A DNA stretch of 64,000 bases, from contig NZ_JH815208.1 of the NCBI RefSeq assembly GCF_000296505.1, positions 683,163 through 747,162 of the forward strand, in the 5' to 3' direction. A program made the translations under genes and the position numbers. Every line of letters starts with the position of its first letter. Position 1 is the first letter of the stretch. This document shows, piece after piece, positions 39,836-48,696 of the stretch. Source of the stretch: Schaalia turicensis ACS-279-V-Col4 (GTDB taxonomy: Bacteria; Actinomycetota; Actinomycetes; Actinomycetales; Actinomycetaceae). Under the pieces are notes generated by a model. It was given only the letters and a program-made list of their open reading frames with translations, ran no database searches and was not told where the DNA came from.

Positions 39836-40768
39836 ATGACGAAACGACCAGTGCTCACTCATACGCGTGAAGAACTTGCCGCAGCGCTGAAGCCATTGAC
39901 CGGCTCGCGTGCTCTGGTGATGACGATGGGCGCCCTGCATTCGGGGCATTTGGAGCTGGTCAAACAGGCGAAGGCGCACGGTGACCACGTCATCGTCACG
40001 ATTTTCGTGAACCCCACGCAGTTTGCTCCGGGTGAGGACTATGACGCCTACCCGCGCACGCTCGAAGCGGACATGGACGCGCTTGAAACCGTGGGCGCGG
40101 ATGTCGTGTGGGCGCCGAGCCCCGAAGATGCCTACCCCGAGCCCGTCACCGTTTCGATTGATCCCGGTCCGATTGCTCGCGTCCTAGAAGGCAAGACTCG
40201 CCCGACCCACTTCGGTGGGGTTGCGCTGGTGTGCACGAAGGTCATGGGTCTCGTTTGCCCAGATGTTGCACTGTTCGGCGAAAAGGATGCTCAGCAACTT
40301 GCGATGTTGCGCCATGTGTTCCGCCAGCTCGACGTGCCGGTGACCGTGATCGGCGTTCCGATTGTGCGTGATGCCGACGGCGTTGCCCTGTCCAGTCGCA
40401 ACCGCTACCTGTCCGACGAAGAGCGTGTCCGCGCTCGTGCTCTCAACCAGAGCTTGACGCTGGGTGTTGAAGCGGGTCGTGCGGGCGCACCTGCCACCCA
40501 GATTATTGACGTCATACGAGGCCACGTCGAGGCGACCGGCGATATCGACATTGATTACATCGCGCTGGTTGATGATGGAACCTTCGATATCCTGGGCGCC
40601 TACGGATCGGCAGAACTGACGTCGGCTGATTCCTTGCGTCCCGCAACCTTGAATCAGGCGGGGGAGCGCGAATACCGTCTGCTGCTCGCGGTCAAGGTTG
40701 GCGCCACGCGCCTGATCGACAATATGCCGTTTGTGGCGCCTGTTGAACAGGGGAATGCCGGTGAGTGA
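39836..40768 (+). CDS. panC: Pantothenate synthetase (pantoate--beta-alanine ligase)
   Basis: A 310-residue ATP-dependent ligase that joins pantoate and beta-alanine. The nucleotidyl-transferase motif is [13 protein letters not shown] near residue 24, and [25 protein letters not shown] and ALSSRNRYL follow as expected. I use ATG 39836; an earlier start would add residues not seen in the family. It overlaps panD, the enzyme that makes beta-alanine. Confidence 0.95.
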   Translation: MTKRPVLTHTREELAAALKPLTGSRALVMTMGALHSGHLELVKQAKAHGDHVIVTIFVNPTQFAPGEDYDAYPRTLEADMDALETVGADVVWAPSPEDAYPEPVTVSIDPGPIARVLEGKTRPTHFGGVALVCTKVMGLVCPDVALFGEKDAQQLAMLRHVFRQLDVPVTVIGVPIVRDADGVALSSRNRYLSDEERVRARALNQSLTLGVEAGRAGAPATQIIDVIRGHVEATGDIDIDYIALVDDGTFDILGAYGSAELTSADSLRPATLNQAGEREYRLLLAVKVGATRLIDNMPFVAPVEQGNAGE

Positions 40769-41195
40769 AATCATGCGCTCGATGATCCAGGGCAAGATCC
40801 ACCGCGCCACCGTCACGGGTGCTGACCTGCACTACGTCGGTTCGATCACCATCGATGAGGAGCTGCTGGACGCGGCGAACATTGCGCCCGGGCAACGAGT
40901 CGACGTTGCAGACGTGAACAATGGCAATCGCCTGTCCACCTACACGATCGCCGGTCCGCGAGGCTCCGGTGTCATCCAGCTCAACGGCGCCGCTGCGCAC
41001 CTCGTGAACCTCGGCGATCTGGTCATCATCATGGCCTACTGCCAGGTTCCAGAATCCATGGTGAAAGGCTGGGAGCCCGCCGTCGCATTCGTTGACGCTG
41101 ACAACCATATTGTCGAGGTCGGGTCCTCAGCGGGGACGGTTCCAGAAGACTCTGATCGCGCTCGCGAACTCGGCCTGAAGTCGTCCGGCACGTAG
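40761..41195 (+). CDS. panD: Aspartate 1-decarboxylase proenzyme
   Basis: A 144-residue pyruvoyl enzyme that converts aspartate to beta-alanine for PanC. The core [21 protein letters not shown] contains the Gly-Ser self-cleavage site that yields the pyruvoyl group. GTG 40761 has AGGGGAA upstream; ATG 40773 would match the shorter N-terminus of other PanD proteins. It overlaps panC by 8 nt. Both pantothenate steps are thus coexpressed. Confidence 0.94.
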   Translation: MSEIMRSMIQGKIHRATVTGADLHYVGSITIDEELLDAANIAPGQRVDVADVNNGNRLSTYTIAGPRGSGVIQLNGAAAHLVNLGDLVIIMAYCQVPESMVKGWEPAVAFVDADNHIVEVGSSAGTVPEDSDRARELGLKSSGT

Positions 41196-41373
41196 TGCCT
41201 CTGTCCCTCCCCGCGTCTCTTTTTAAAACGGGCAACGGTGGCATAGGCATACGTTGAAGTGTCCGGCCTCGTCGATACGAGTGCCAAGGTGGAATAATCC
41301 GCGAACTGACGTTGTGCGATGTGGCACTGCACCCACTCGCGTTCCCTATGCGAAATGGGTGCGGTGATGCCGT

Positions 41374-41379
41374 TAAACT
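41374..41379 (+). promoter_or_regulatory. Probable -10 box of lysS (leaderless)
   Basis: TAAACT, six bases, then GTG 41386. The rest of the 190-bp gap after panD shows no gene or hairpin. Confidence 0.5.
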
Positions 41380-41385
41380 GGCAGG

Positions 41386-42978
41386 GTGACTGACGTGAAT
41401 ACAAACCCAGCTGCCCCGGAAAACGACGACGCCCCCGAACAGGTGCGTGTCCGCCAAGAAAAGCGCGAGCGCCTGCTTGCCGAAGGAGGCCAGGCCTACC
41501 CGGTCGTCCTGGCGATTACCACTTCGATCGCCGATGTTCGTGAAAAGTACGCTCACCTTGAAACCGGCGAAGAAACTCAGGACGAGGTCGGTATTGCCGG
41601 TCGCGTGATGCTTGCTCGCAACGGTGGCAAGCTCTGCTTCGCAACCCTGATGGATGGCGCCGGCAACCGTATTCAGGTCATGCTGTCGGCCGCAGAGGTC
41701 GGTTTGGATTCGCTGGCTCAGTACAAGACCGACGTGGACCTTGGTGACCACCTGTTCGTGCACGGTCGCGTCATTTCCTCGCGTCGTGGCGAACTGTCGA
41801 TCATGGCATGCCCTGGCACCGCGCCCGCCGACCTGTTCACGCCCGGCATCAACGAAGGCGACCCGGTCCCCGCATGGCAGATCGCTGCAAAGGCGATCCG
41901 CCCGCTACCGAAGACCTACACCGGAGAAGACGGCACCGAAATGTCCCTGTCTGAGGACCTGCGTGTTCGTCGCCGCTACCTCGACATGATTGTTCGCCCG
42001 GCCGCCCGCGACATGGTGCGTATGCGCGCCAATGTTGTGAAGTCGCTACGCAACTACTTCGATGAAGCTGGCTTCATCGAGATCGAAACGCCGATGCTGC
42101 AGAACCTGCACGGTGGCGCGGCCGCACGCCCGTTTTCGACTCACATGAACGCCTACGACACCGAGCTGTTCCTGCGCATTGCGCCCGAGCTGTTCCTCAA
42201 GCGTGCGGTTGTCGGCGGCGTCGACAAGGTCTTCGAAATCAACCGCAACTTCCGTAATGAGGGCGCGGACTCTTCGCACAGCCCCGAATTTACGATGCTC
42301 GAGGCATACGAAGCCTACGGTTCCTACGACACGATGGCTCGTCGCACCCGTGAGTTCATCCAGAAGGCGGCACGCGACGCCCTGGGCACCGAGGTCGTCA
42401 CCCTGCCTGACGGTTCGTCCTACGACCTTTCGGGTTCGTGGAAAGAAATCTCGATGTTCGAGGCCACGGCTGACGCTCTTGGTCGTGAGTTCACGGTGAA
42501 TACTCCGCTGGACGAACTGGTGAAGATCGCCGAAGAACTCGGTGAAGACGTTGCTGACCACTGGGGTCCCGGTAAGGTCGCAGAGGTTATCTTCGAAGTC
42601 GCCGTAGGTGACAAGCTGTATGCGCCGACCTTCGTGCGCGACTACCCCGAAGACTCCAGCCCGCTGACCCGCGGACACCGTTCCAAGCCGGGCATCGTCG
42701 AGAAGTGGGACCTGTACGTCCGAGGCTTCGAACTGGCGACAGCCTACTCCGAACTCGTCGACCCGGTCATCCAGCGCGAGCGTTTCGAAGCGCAGGCGCT
42801 TGTTGCGGCAAAGGGTGACCCGGAAGCAATGGTCTTGGACGAAGACTTCCTGATGGCCATGGAGTACGGTATGCCACCGGCAGGTGGCATGGGTATGGGC
42901 CTTGACCGCCTGCTGATGGCTCTGACCGGTCAGGGTATCCGTGAGACCATCACGTTCCCGCTGGTCAAGAAGCTCTGA
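41386..42978 (+). CDS. lysS: Lysyl-tRNA synthetase, class II
   Basis: A 530-residue enzyme that charges tRNA-Lys. The N-terminal OB-fold anticodon domain spans about 50-185. Motif 1 is around RDMVRMRANVVKSLRNYF, motif 2 is NRNFRNEGADSSHSPEFTMLE, and motif 3 is GGMGMGLDRLLMALTG. The start is GTG 41386. Acidic N-terminal residues before the OB-fold are variable. It is the usual aminoacylation enzyme; the EF-P-modifying PoxA type is shorter and lacks the OB-fold. Confidence 0.96.
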   Translation: MTDVNTNPAAPENDDAPEQVRVRQEKRERLLAEGGQAYPVVLAITTSIADVREKYAHLETGEETQDEVGIAGRVMLARNGGKLCFATLMDGAGNRIQVMLSAAEVGLDSLAQYKTDVDLGDHLFVHGRVISSRRGELSIMACPGTAPADLFTPGINEGDPVPAWQIAAKAIRPLPKTYTGEDGTEMSLSEDLRVRRRYLDMIVRPAARDMVRMRANVVKSLRNYFDEAGFIEIETPMLQNLHGGAAARPFSTHMNAYDTELFLRIAPELFLKRAVVGGVDKVFEINRNFRNEGADSSHSPEFTMLEAYEAYGSYDTMARRTREFIQKAARDALGTEVVTLPDGSSYDLSGSWKEISMFEATADALGREFTVNTPLDELVKIAEELGEDVADHWGPGKVAEVIFEVAVGDKLYAPTFVRDYPEDSSPLTRGHRSKPGIVEKWDLYVRGFELATAYSELVDPVIQRERFEAQALVAAKGDPEAMVLDEDFLMAMEYGMPPAGGMGMGLDRLLMALTGQGIRETITFPLVKKL

Positions 42979-43083
42979 GCATTCCCGGACCGGCCTCTTG
43001 AACGTTGTCATTGATGGGCTTCGTGCGCAGATCGCCTAGAACACGTCCTTGTCAACCGGAGTGTGGTGTCTGCTTGGATAAAG

Positions 43084-43120
43084 AAAAGTGGAGTTCACGA
43101 TTGTTGTGAGCTCCACTTTT
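43084..43120. terminator. Bidirectional terminator between lysS and the SorC-type gene
   Basis: A stem of 15 pairs, 43084-43098 with 43106-43120 (one G-T), with A-rich and T-rich outer ends that would give a U-run in both directions. Confidence 0.88.
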
Positions 43121-43149
43121 CTTTGGTTTTTGGCTGGGTATGATCTGGC

Positions 43150-44139
43150 TTAGCGCCTAGGGGCGAGGCCACGCGCCTGCGCCGCGCGAGTGCGAACCAG
43201 ATCAAGCAGTTCGCGTGCCACGCCATCGTCAAGGACGAGGTCGGTGGCGACGTGTGCGCGCAGCGCGCCAAGTAGCGGGAGCGCCTTCGAGGCACCAGCT
43301 ACGACGCAGAGGCGACGCGGGATCTTGCGGAGAGTCTCTGGGCTGGGCCCGGAAGCTCGGCTGTTGAGTTCCATGTCTGTTGAGCCGTCTTCGCGCAGGA
43401 GGACGGTGCAGACGTCGCCGACAACGCCGTCCTTCTGGGCCATTGCGATTTCTTCAGTGTCCAGGAAGCCACCCGAATAAACGTGGGAGGGCAAGCGTGC
43501 CGAAAGTGAGCCGACGCCGAACAGAGCGATATCGCAGTCGTCAATCGTCTTCAACACGGTCTGAACCGAGCGCTCGCGCCAGAGCTGCTTCTTTGTCTCT
43601 GCGTAGTCGAAGAACGTGGGAACGGGGAAGTGGACCATGCGTCCGCCCATTGCGCGCGCTGCGCGGGAAATAATCGCGTCTGCGTACGGCATGCCGGACT
43701 CGGTAGCGGTCGCGGCCCCGTTGAGCTGGACGACGGTCGATCCGGGGAAGTTGACGCGTGGCATACAACGGGTGATCTCTGAGGTCGTGTTGCCCCATGC
43801 GATGCCAAGGGTGACACCGGGTTTGAGCATGTCGACCAGACGTTCCGCCGCGACAAGCGAGACGTTATGAAGTCGGTTGACTTCGGTGTGGACGTCATGG
43901 ACCGGAACAACGGACGTCTGTACGCCGAAGATTTCAGAAATTTGACCGGCAAGGGTTCCTTTGTGTCCTGGAGCGGCGCTCACTGAGATGCGAACCAAGC
44001 CGGTGTCGCGCGCGTAGGACAGTAAACGAGAGACCGAGGAGCGTGATACGCCAAGGTGGCGTGCGATCGTCTCCATGGTCTGGCCTTGGAGGTAATACAT
44101 TGATGCGGCTTCATGAGCCTGTTCGTCACGAATCGTCAC
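43150..44139 (-). CDS. SorC/DeoR-type transcriptional regulator with sugar-binding domain
   Basis: A 329-residue regulator. The N-terminal helix-turn-helix (about 10-45) reads MYYLQGQTMETIARHLGVSRSSVSRLL. The rest is the SorC-type phosphosugar-binding domain, with GITLGIAWGNT-like GVTLGIAWGNTTSE near 122 and GVGSLSARLPSH near 220. It is divergent from glpF across a 394-bp gap rich in TGCACA words, so it may control glycerol uptake genes in response to a phosphorylated sugar or polyol. The inducer is unknown. Confidence 0.85.
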   Translation of the reverse strand: MTIRDEQAHEAASMYYLQGQTMETIARHLGVSRSSVSRLLSYARDTGLVRISVSAAPGHKGTLAGQISEIFGVQTSVVPVHDVHTEVNRLHNVSLVAAERLVDMLKPGVTLGIAWGNTTSEITRCMPRVNFPGSTVVQLNGAATATESGMPYADAIISRAARAMGGRMVHFPVPTFFDYAETKKQLWRERSVQTVLKTIDDCDIALFGVGSLSARLPSHVYSGGFLDTEEIAMAQKDGVVGDVCTVLLREDGSTDMELNSRASGPSPETLRKIPRRLCVVAGASKALPLLGALRAHVATDLVLDDGVARELLDLVRTRAAQARGLAPRR

Positions 44140-44155
44140 GTGTCATAGTCTGCCA

Positions 44156-44290
44156 TGCACAGGCGTGCAGGTCTAACTGTTGAATGTCCAATCCTTTGGG
44201 AGACTGTGCGATTTGGTGAGCGTGCACACATTGGAGAGGTAAGTGTCCCCTCAGATGCACGGTTGTGCACAGGGGCAGGTTCGATGTGCA
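44156..44290. promoter_or_regulatory. Cluster of TGCACA/TGTGCA words between the SorC-type gene and glpF
   Basis: TGCAC(A) or its complement occurs at about 44156-44161, 44223-44228, 44256-44260, 44264-44271 (the palindrome TGTGCACA) and 44285-44290. These may be operators of the divergent regulator. The gap 44140-44533 holds no gene I can support. Confidence 0.5.
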
Positions 44291-44533
44291 AACGCTGTCA
44301 TACTGTGTGGTGTCCAGGTGAAGACATCACAGGTCAGCGCGGGTTTGTTCTGCGACCGCAAAGTGCTCACGAGCGGTCCTGCGAAACAAGCGGAGTCTTG
44401 AAAAAGAATTCGTATGTGACGCGGTAGACTTTTCGCACTTGGCGTGATCAGTCCTGTCTCGCTAAAGGAACCCTGCGGGTGGGAAACCGCCCGACAATTC
44501 GATGCAACGAAGCATCGAAGAAAGATTGGAAAA

Positions 44534-45316
44534 ATGCTCGCAACACTTCTTCCTCTTGCGCCGCATGAACTCACTGCCGGACATATCTTCATGTCTGAGT
44601 TCCTCGGTACAGCAGTCCTTCTCCTCCTCGGTGGTGGCGTCGTTGCTACCAACCTCCTGCCCAAGTCCAAGGGCAACGGCGGCGGTTGGCTCATGATTAA
44701 CTGGGGATGGGGCCTCGCAGTTCTCGCAGGCGTCTACGTCGCATACGACTCGGGTGGCCACCTCAACCCTGCAGTCACCATTGCTAAGGCCGTCGGTCAC
44801 ATGATGGATTCGTCCGTCGAACTGGCCCCCGGCGTTGCCGTCACTGCAGCAAACGTTGGCATCTACTTAGCAGCTCAATTCCTCGGTGCATTCGTTGGTG
44901 CAATCCTCTGCTGGCTGACCTTCAAGCAGCACTTCGATGAAGATCTCGACCCGGCCCTCAAGCTCGGCGTCTTCTCGACCGCTCCCGAGATTCGCAACGG
45001 ATTCTGGAACACCCTCACTGAGGCCATCGGCACCTTCGTCCTGATCCTCTGGGTCTTCGTCTCCGGCTACACCGAAACCGCGATTGGCCCGCTCGGCGTT
45101 GCACTGATCATCGTCGTCATCGGTAACTCGCTCGGTGGCCCCACCGGATACGCGATCAACCCGGCCCGTGACCTCGGCCCGCGTATTGCTCACGCAATTC
45201 TCCCGATCAAGGGTAAGGGTGGCTCCGACTGGGGCTACTCCTGGGTCCCGGTCGTCGGCCCGATCATCGGCGCCATCGTCGCAACACTCGTTGCATTCGG
45301 CTCCGGCTTGGCCTGA
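44534..45316 (+). CDS. glpF: Aquaporin family glycerol facilitator
   Basis: A 260-residue channel with six helices and the two half-helix motifs NPAVTI (first) and NPARDLGPR (second). The aspartate after NPAR is typical of glycerol-conducting members. I chose ATG 44534, giving a short N-terminus before helix 1; earlier in-frame GTG starts would add a charged leader without support. It is followed by glpK, which traps glycerol as glycerol-3-phosphate. Confidence 0.93.
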   Translation: MLATLLPLAPHELTAGHIFMSEFLGTAVLLLLGGGVVATNLLPKSKGNGGGWLMINWGWGLAVLAGVYVAYDSGGHLNPAVTIAKAVGHMMDSSVELAPGVAVTAANVGIYLAAQFLGAFVGAILCWLTFKQHFDEDLDPALKLGVFSTAPEIRNGFWNTLTEAIGTFVLILWVFVSGYTETAIGPLGVALIIVVIGNSLGGPTGYAINPARDLGPRIAHAILPIKGKGGSDWGYSWVPVVGPIIGAIVATLVAFGSGLA

Positions 45317-45343
45317 ACCTAGAGCTTTGGCACTCTAACCTTG

Positions 45344-45379
45344 CGTGGGGTCCCAGGCGGACTCGTCTGGGACCCCACG
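45344..45379 (+). terminator. Hairpin between glpF and glpK
   Basis: A perfect 13-bp stem, 45344-45356 with 45367-45379, followed by TTTCT. It may end part of the glpF transcripts and so lower glpK expression, or glpK may have its own promoter. Confidence 0.8.
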
Positions 45380-45423
45380 TTTCTATCTGAAACACAAAGA
45401 AGTGAACAGAAGGGACATCAGTC

Positions 45424-46950
45424 ATGTCTAATGAAAAATTCGTTCTCGCGATTGACCAGGGCACCACGTCCTCCCGTGCGATCGTCTTCAACCACTCCGG
45501 CGAAATCGTCTCGGTTGGTCAGAAGGAATTCACCCAGATCTTCCCGAACCCGGGCTGGGTTGAGCACGATCCCGTAGAGATTTGGGAATCGGTTCGCACC
45601 GTCGTCGCCGAGGCGCTTCAGAAGGCAGAAATCAACGCCACCCAACTTGCTGCTGTTGGCATCACTAACCAGCGTGAAACCACCATCGTGTGGGACAAGA
45701 ACACCGGCGAGCCCGTCTACAACGCAATCGTCTGGCAGGACGCCCGTACTTCGGAAATCGTCCGTGGCGTCGCAGCAGGCGACCCGCTGGGTACCGAACG
45801 TTACCGCCAGATCACCGGCGAGAACATCTCAACCTACCCGTCCGCACCTCGCATTACCTGGATCCTCGACAACGTTGAGGGAGCACGTGAGAAGGCAGAG
45901 GCAGGCGACCTGCTTTTCGGCACCCCGGACACCTGGGTTCTCTGGAACCTGACCGGTGGCGTTAACGGTGGCGTCCACGCAACCGACGTGACCAACGCAT
46001 CCCGTACCCTGCTGATGGACGTTCGTGAGCTCAAGTGGCGCGAAGACATCTGCGCCGACTTCCGCATCCCGCCGGCAATGCTCCCCGAGATCAAGGCATC
46101 CGCAGACACCTACGGCACCGGTCGCCCGAATGGTCTGCTCGCAGGCGTTCCGATCTCCGGCATCCTTGGTGACCAGCAGGCTGCAACCTTCGGTCAGGCC
46201 TGCTTCGAAAAGGGCACCGCGAAGAACACTTACGGCACCGGTTGCTTCACCCTGATGAACACGGGTGAAGAGCCCGTCTTCTCGACCAACGGTCTGCTGA
46301 CGACCGTGCTGTACAAGCTTGGTGACGCCAAGCCGGTCTACGCGCTCGAAGGCTCCGTGGCAGTTGCAGGCTCGCTGGTTCAGTGGCTGCGTGACAACCT
46401 CGGGATGATCGAGAAGTCCTCCGAGATCGGAAAGCTCGCTCAGACCGTTGAAGACAATGGTGGCGTGTACTTCGTCCCGGCATTCTCCGGTCTGTTCGCA
46501 CCGTACTGGAAGGACGACGCTCGCGGTGCGATCGTTGGCCTGACCCGCTACGTGAACAAGGGCCATATTGCCCGCGCAGTCGAAGAGTCGACCGCATTCC
46601 AGTCCGCAGAGCTCATTGATGCAATGAACGCCGATGCAGGCGTCCCGCTGAAGGAACTCAAGGTTGACGGTGGTATGACGGCTGACGATCTGCTCATGCA
46701 GTTCCAGGCTGACATCTCCGGCGTGGACGTCATCCGCCCGGTCGTTGCAGAGACGACCGCTCTGGGTGTTGCCTACGCAGCCGGTATCGCAGTCGGCTTC
46801 TGGAATGGCACAGACGATGTCATTGCCAACTGGCAGGAAGACAAGCGTTGGAAGCCGTCCATGGACACCGCAGAGCGCGATCGCACCTACCGCCTCTGGA
46901 AGAAGGCTGTTACCCGCACCTTCGACTGGGTTGACGAAGACGTGAAGTGA
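45424..46950 (+). CDS. glpK: Glycerol kinase
   Basis: A 508-residue FGGY-family kinase that phosphorylates glycerol. The N-terminus [19 protein letters not shown] holds phosphate-binding residues, and [13 protein letters not shown] and [13 protein letters not shown] are diagnostic. The C-terminal FGGY signature is near [21 protein letters not shown]. The ATG follows AAGGGACATC. It is normal in length. It probably works with GlpF. Confidence 0.96.
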   Translation: MSNEKFVLAIDQGTTSSRAIVFNHSGEIVSVGQKEFTQIFPNPGWVEHDPVEIWESVRTVVAEALQKAEINATQLAAVGITNQRETTIVWDKNTGEPVYNAIVWQDARTSEIVRGVAAGDPLGTERYRQITGENISTYPSAPRITWILDNVEGAREKAEAGDLLFGTPDTWVLWNLTGGVNGGVHATDVTNASRTLLMDVRELKWREDICADFRIPPAMLPEIKASADTYGTGRPNGLLAGVPISGILGDQQAATFGQACFEKGTAKNTYGTGCFTLMNTGEEPVFSTNGLLTTVLYKLGDAKPVYALEGSVAVAGSLVQWLRDNLGMIEKSSEIGKLAQTVEDNGGVYFVPAFSGLFAPYWKDDARGAIVGLTRYVNKGHIARAVEESTAFQSAELIDAMNADAGVPLKELKVDGGMTADDLLMQFQADISGVDVIRPVVAETTALGVAYAAGIAVGFWNGTDDVIANWQEDKRWKPSMDTAERDRTYRLWKKAVTRTFDWVDEDVK

Positions 46951-46987
46951 TCTGCTCACGCACGTGAGTAGGTAGTTTCCACTCGAT

Positions 46988-47030
46988 AGGGCGTTGCTCG
47001 GCACGATAGGTGTCGAGCAACGCCCTTTTC
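46988..47030 (+). terminator. Rho-independent terminator after glpK
   Basis: A 13-bp stem, 46988-47000 with 47014-47026, followed by TTTT. Confidence 0.88.
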
Positions 47031-47044
47031 GCGTAATAATCTTT

Positions 47045-47050
47045 TACTCT
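47045..47050 (+). promoter_or_regulatory. Probable -10 box of the NYN gene (leaderless)
   Basis: TACTCT, seven bases, then ATG 47058, with no Shine-Dalgarno between. Confidence 0.5.
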
Positions 47051-47057
47051 TGACCCT

Positions 47058-47636
47058 ATGGATAACTATTCATTTAACGAAGAAAAAACCTACTTGATCG
47101 TTGACGGCGAAAATATCGATGCCACTCTTGGTATGTCAGTGTTGGATCGTCGTCCGAATCAAGAAGAACGCCCGCGCTGGAATCGAGTCCTTGAACGCGC
47201 CGAAGAACACTGGGGAAGTGAAGCGAAGGGCCTCTTCTTCCTCAACGGTTCTTCCGGTTCGCTACCGATGGGATTCGTTCAAGCACTCATCGCCATGAAC
47301 TACTCGGTGATCCCGCTTTCGGGTCCTGCCGACGTGAAGGTCGTTGACCTTGGTTTGCAGCGCACGATGGATGCGATCTCAGAGCTGGACTCGGGCTCGG
47401 TCATTCTTGCCAGCCATGACGCTGATTTCGCTCCTCAAGTTGAGCGTCTGCTGGATCAGGGACGTCGTGTCGCGATCCTCTGCTTCCGCGAATTCCTGTC
47501 GACCGCTTTCCATGAGCTGGAAGCCAAGGGCTTGGAGATCCTTGACCTCGAATACGATCTGCACGCATTCCAGGTAACTCTACCGCGACTGAGCATCATC
47601 GACGTCGACGACTTCAACCCGTTCGACTACCTGTAA
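47058..47636 (+). CDS. NYN domain (PIN-like) protein
   Basis: A 192-residue protein matching the NYN/DUF88 (LabA-like) fold. YLIVDGENID (12-21) carries the first acidic residues, KVVDLGLQRTMDAI the second set, and ILASHDADFAPQVERLLDQGRRV the third. This spread of aspartates suits a metal-dependent ribonuclease. Some family members act in RNA turnover, but no substrate can be named here. It is a single gene flanked by terminators on both sides. Confidence 0.82.
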   Translation: MDNYSFNEEKTYLIVDGENIDATLGMSVLDRRPNQEERPRWNRVLERAEEHWGSEAKGLFFLNGSSGSLPMGFVQALIAMNYSVIPLSGPADVKVVDLGLQRTMDAISELDSGSVILASHDADFAPQVERLLDQGRRVAILCFREFLSTAFHELEAKGLEILDLEYDLHAFQVTLPRLSIIDVDDFNPFDYL

Positions 47637-47721
47637 AAACCGCCAGCCGGGCTGTTTGGGGCCTGTGCGTCAGTATGCCTGTGCCTGAGGCGATCAGGTG
47701 CCGGATAGTTCGTCAAACCTC

Positions 47722-47764
47722 AAACAGAAGTGGTGCGGGGCACTGCCCCACACCACTTCTGTTT
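47722..47764. terminator. Bidirectional terminator between the NYN gene and the PspA-like gene
   Basis: A 14-bp outer stem, 47722-47735 with 47751-47764, plus an inner GGGGCA/GCCCC stem. It lies between convergent genes. Confidence 0.9.
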
Positions 47765-47807
47765 GATTCAGCTACTCGCTGGTCGCAATGACGTTCGAGC
47801 TGAGCGA

Positions 47808-48524
47808 TCAGTCCTTGTTCTTGAGCTCTGCCAGGCGCGCTTCGATTTCAATCTCGGAGGCGTCGGTTTCGAGTTCTTTAAACTGTGCGTCGAGGGACGA
47901 GGCCGCGACCTCTGCCTGACCCTGTGCCAGTGCTTCGGCGCGACGGACACGCTCTTCGTAGCGTGCGAGCTCTGACGTCGGATCGAGCACGTTGATAGAT
48001 GCGACAGCGTCATTGACCTTGGTCTGTGCCTCTGCGGTCTTCTGCCGTGCCACCAGCTGATCGCGCTTGGACTTGAGTTCTTCGAGCTTGTCCTTCATCT
48101 GAGCAAGGCCGGTCTTGAGCTTCTCAACAACCTCGGTCTGTGAGGCGATGATTGGTTCTGCGTCCTTGGCTTCGCCTTCAAAGGTGATCTGCTTGCCGAT
48201 CGCTGCCTTGGCGAGCTTGTCCCACTTGTCAGCGCCTGCAGCATCGCCGCCTGCACGCATTTCGTCTGCCTTCTGCGAAGCGGCCAGAGCCTTGCGACCC
48301 CAGTCAGCTGCTGCGGCAACGTCTTCTTCGTGGTCTTTTTCTGCCAGACGCAGGTTGCCGACAGTCTGGGCGACTGCGGTTTCGGCTTCTGCGATGGAGT
48401 TCGTGTAGTCACGGATCAGCTGGTCAAGCATCTTTGCCGGATCTTCAGCGCGATCCAAGAGGGCATTGATGTTTGCTTTTGCGAGCTGGGAAATGCGACC
48501 GATGATGGACTGCTTTTCTGCCAT
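47808..48524 (-). CDS. PspA/IM30 (Vipp1-like) membrane stress protein
   Basis: A 238-residue, almost wholly helical coiled-coil protein of the PspA/IM30 family. The N-terminus IIGRISQLAKANINALLDRAEDPAKMLDQLIRD, with its short amphipathic helix, is the family hallmark. PspA forms ESCRT-III-like assemblies that protect the cytoplasmic membrane. The TPM-domain gene lies just upstream on the same strand, a recurrent pairing in actinobacteria. Confidence 0.92.
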   Translation of the reverse strand: MAEKQSIIGRISQLAKANINALLDRAEDPAKMLDQLIRDYTNSIAEAETAVAQTVGNLRLAEKDHEEDVAAAADWGRKALAASQKADEMRAGGDAAGADKWDKLAKAAIGKQITFEGEAKDAEPIIASQTEVVEKLKTGLAQMKDKLEELKSKRDQLVARQKTAEAQTKVNDAVASINVLDPTSELARYEERVRRAEALAQGQAEVAASSLDAQFKELETDASEIEIEARLAELKNKD

Positions 48525-48645
48525 TGTTCCTGTCCTTCGCTGGATGGATTGCGCGATTATCGCGTCACCTCCATTTTAGAGTGTGACACCGAATACTTCC
48601 TGTGAACGGACTGCATATCCGTTCGGTGTGAAGGTGGAGCCGAGA

Positions 48646-48686
48646 TGGCTGGTGCCCTGCAGGGCATTCCTGCAAGGCACCAGCCA
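48646..48686 (-). terminator. Hairpin between the TPM gene and the PspA-like gene
   Basis: An 11-bp stem, 48646-48656 with 48676-48686, with a further 5-bp inner stem. It lies 10 bp after the TPM gene stop. Confidence 0.75.
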
Positions 48687-48696
48687 TATGTTCAGA

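Noticed and set aside
45829..47004. A 391-codon open frame opposite glpK
   Set aside because: It is a shadow of glpK in a GC-rich genome, with no family motif.
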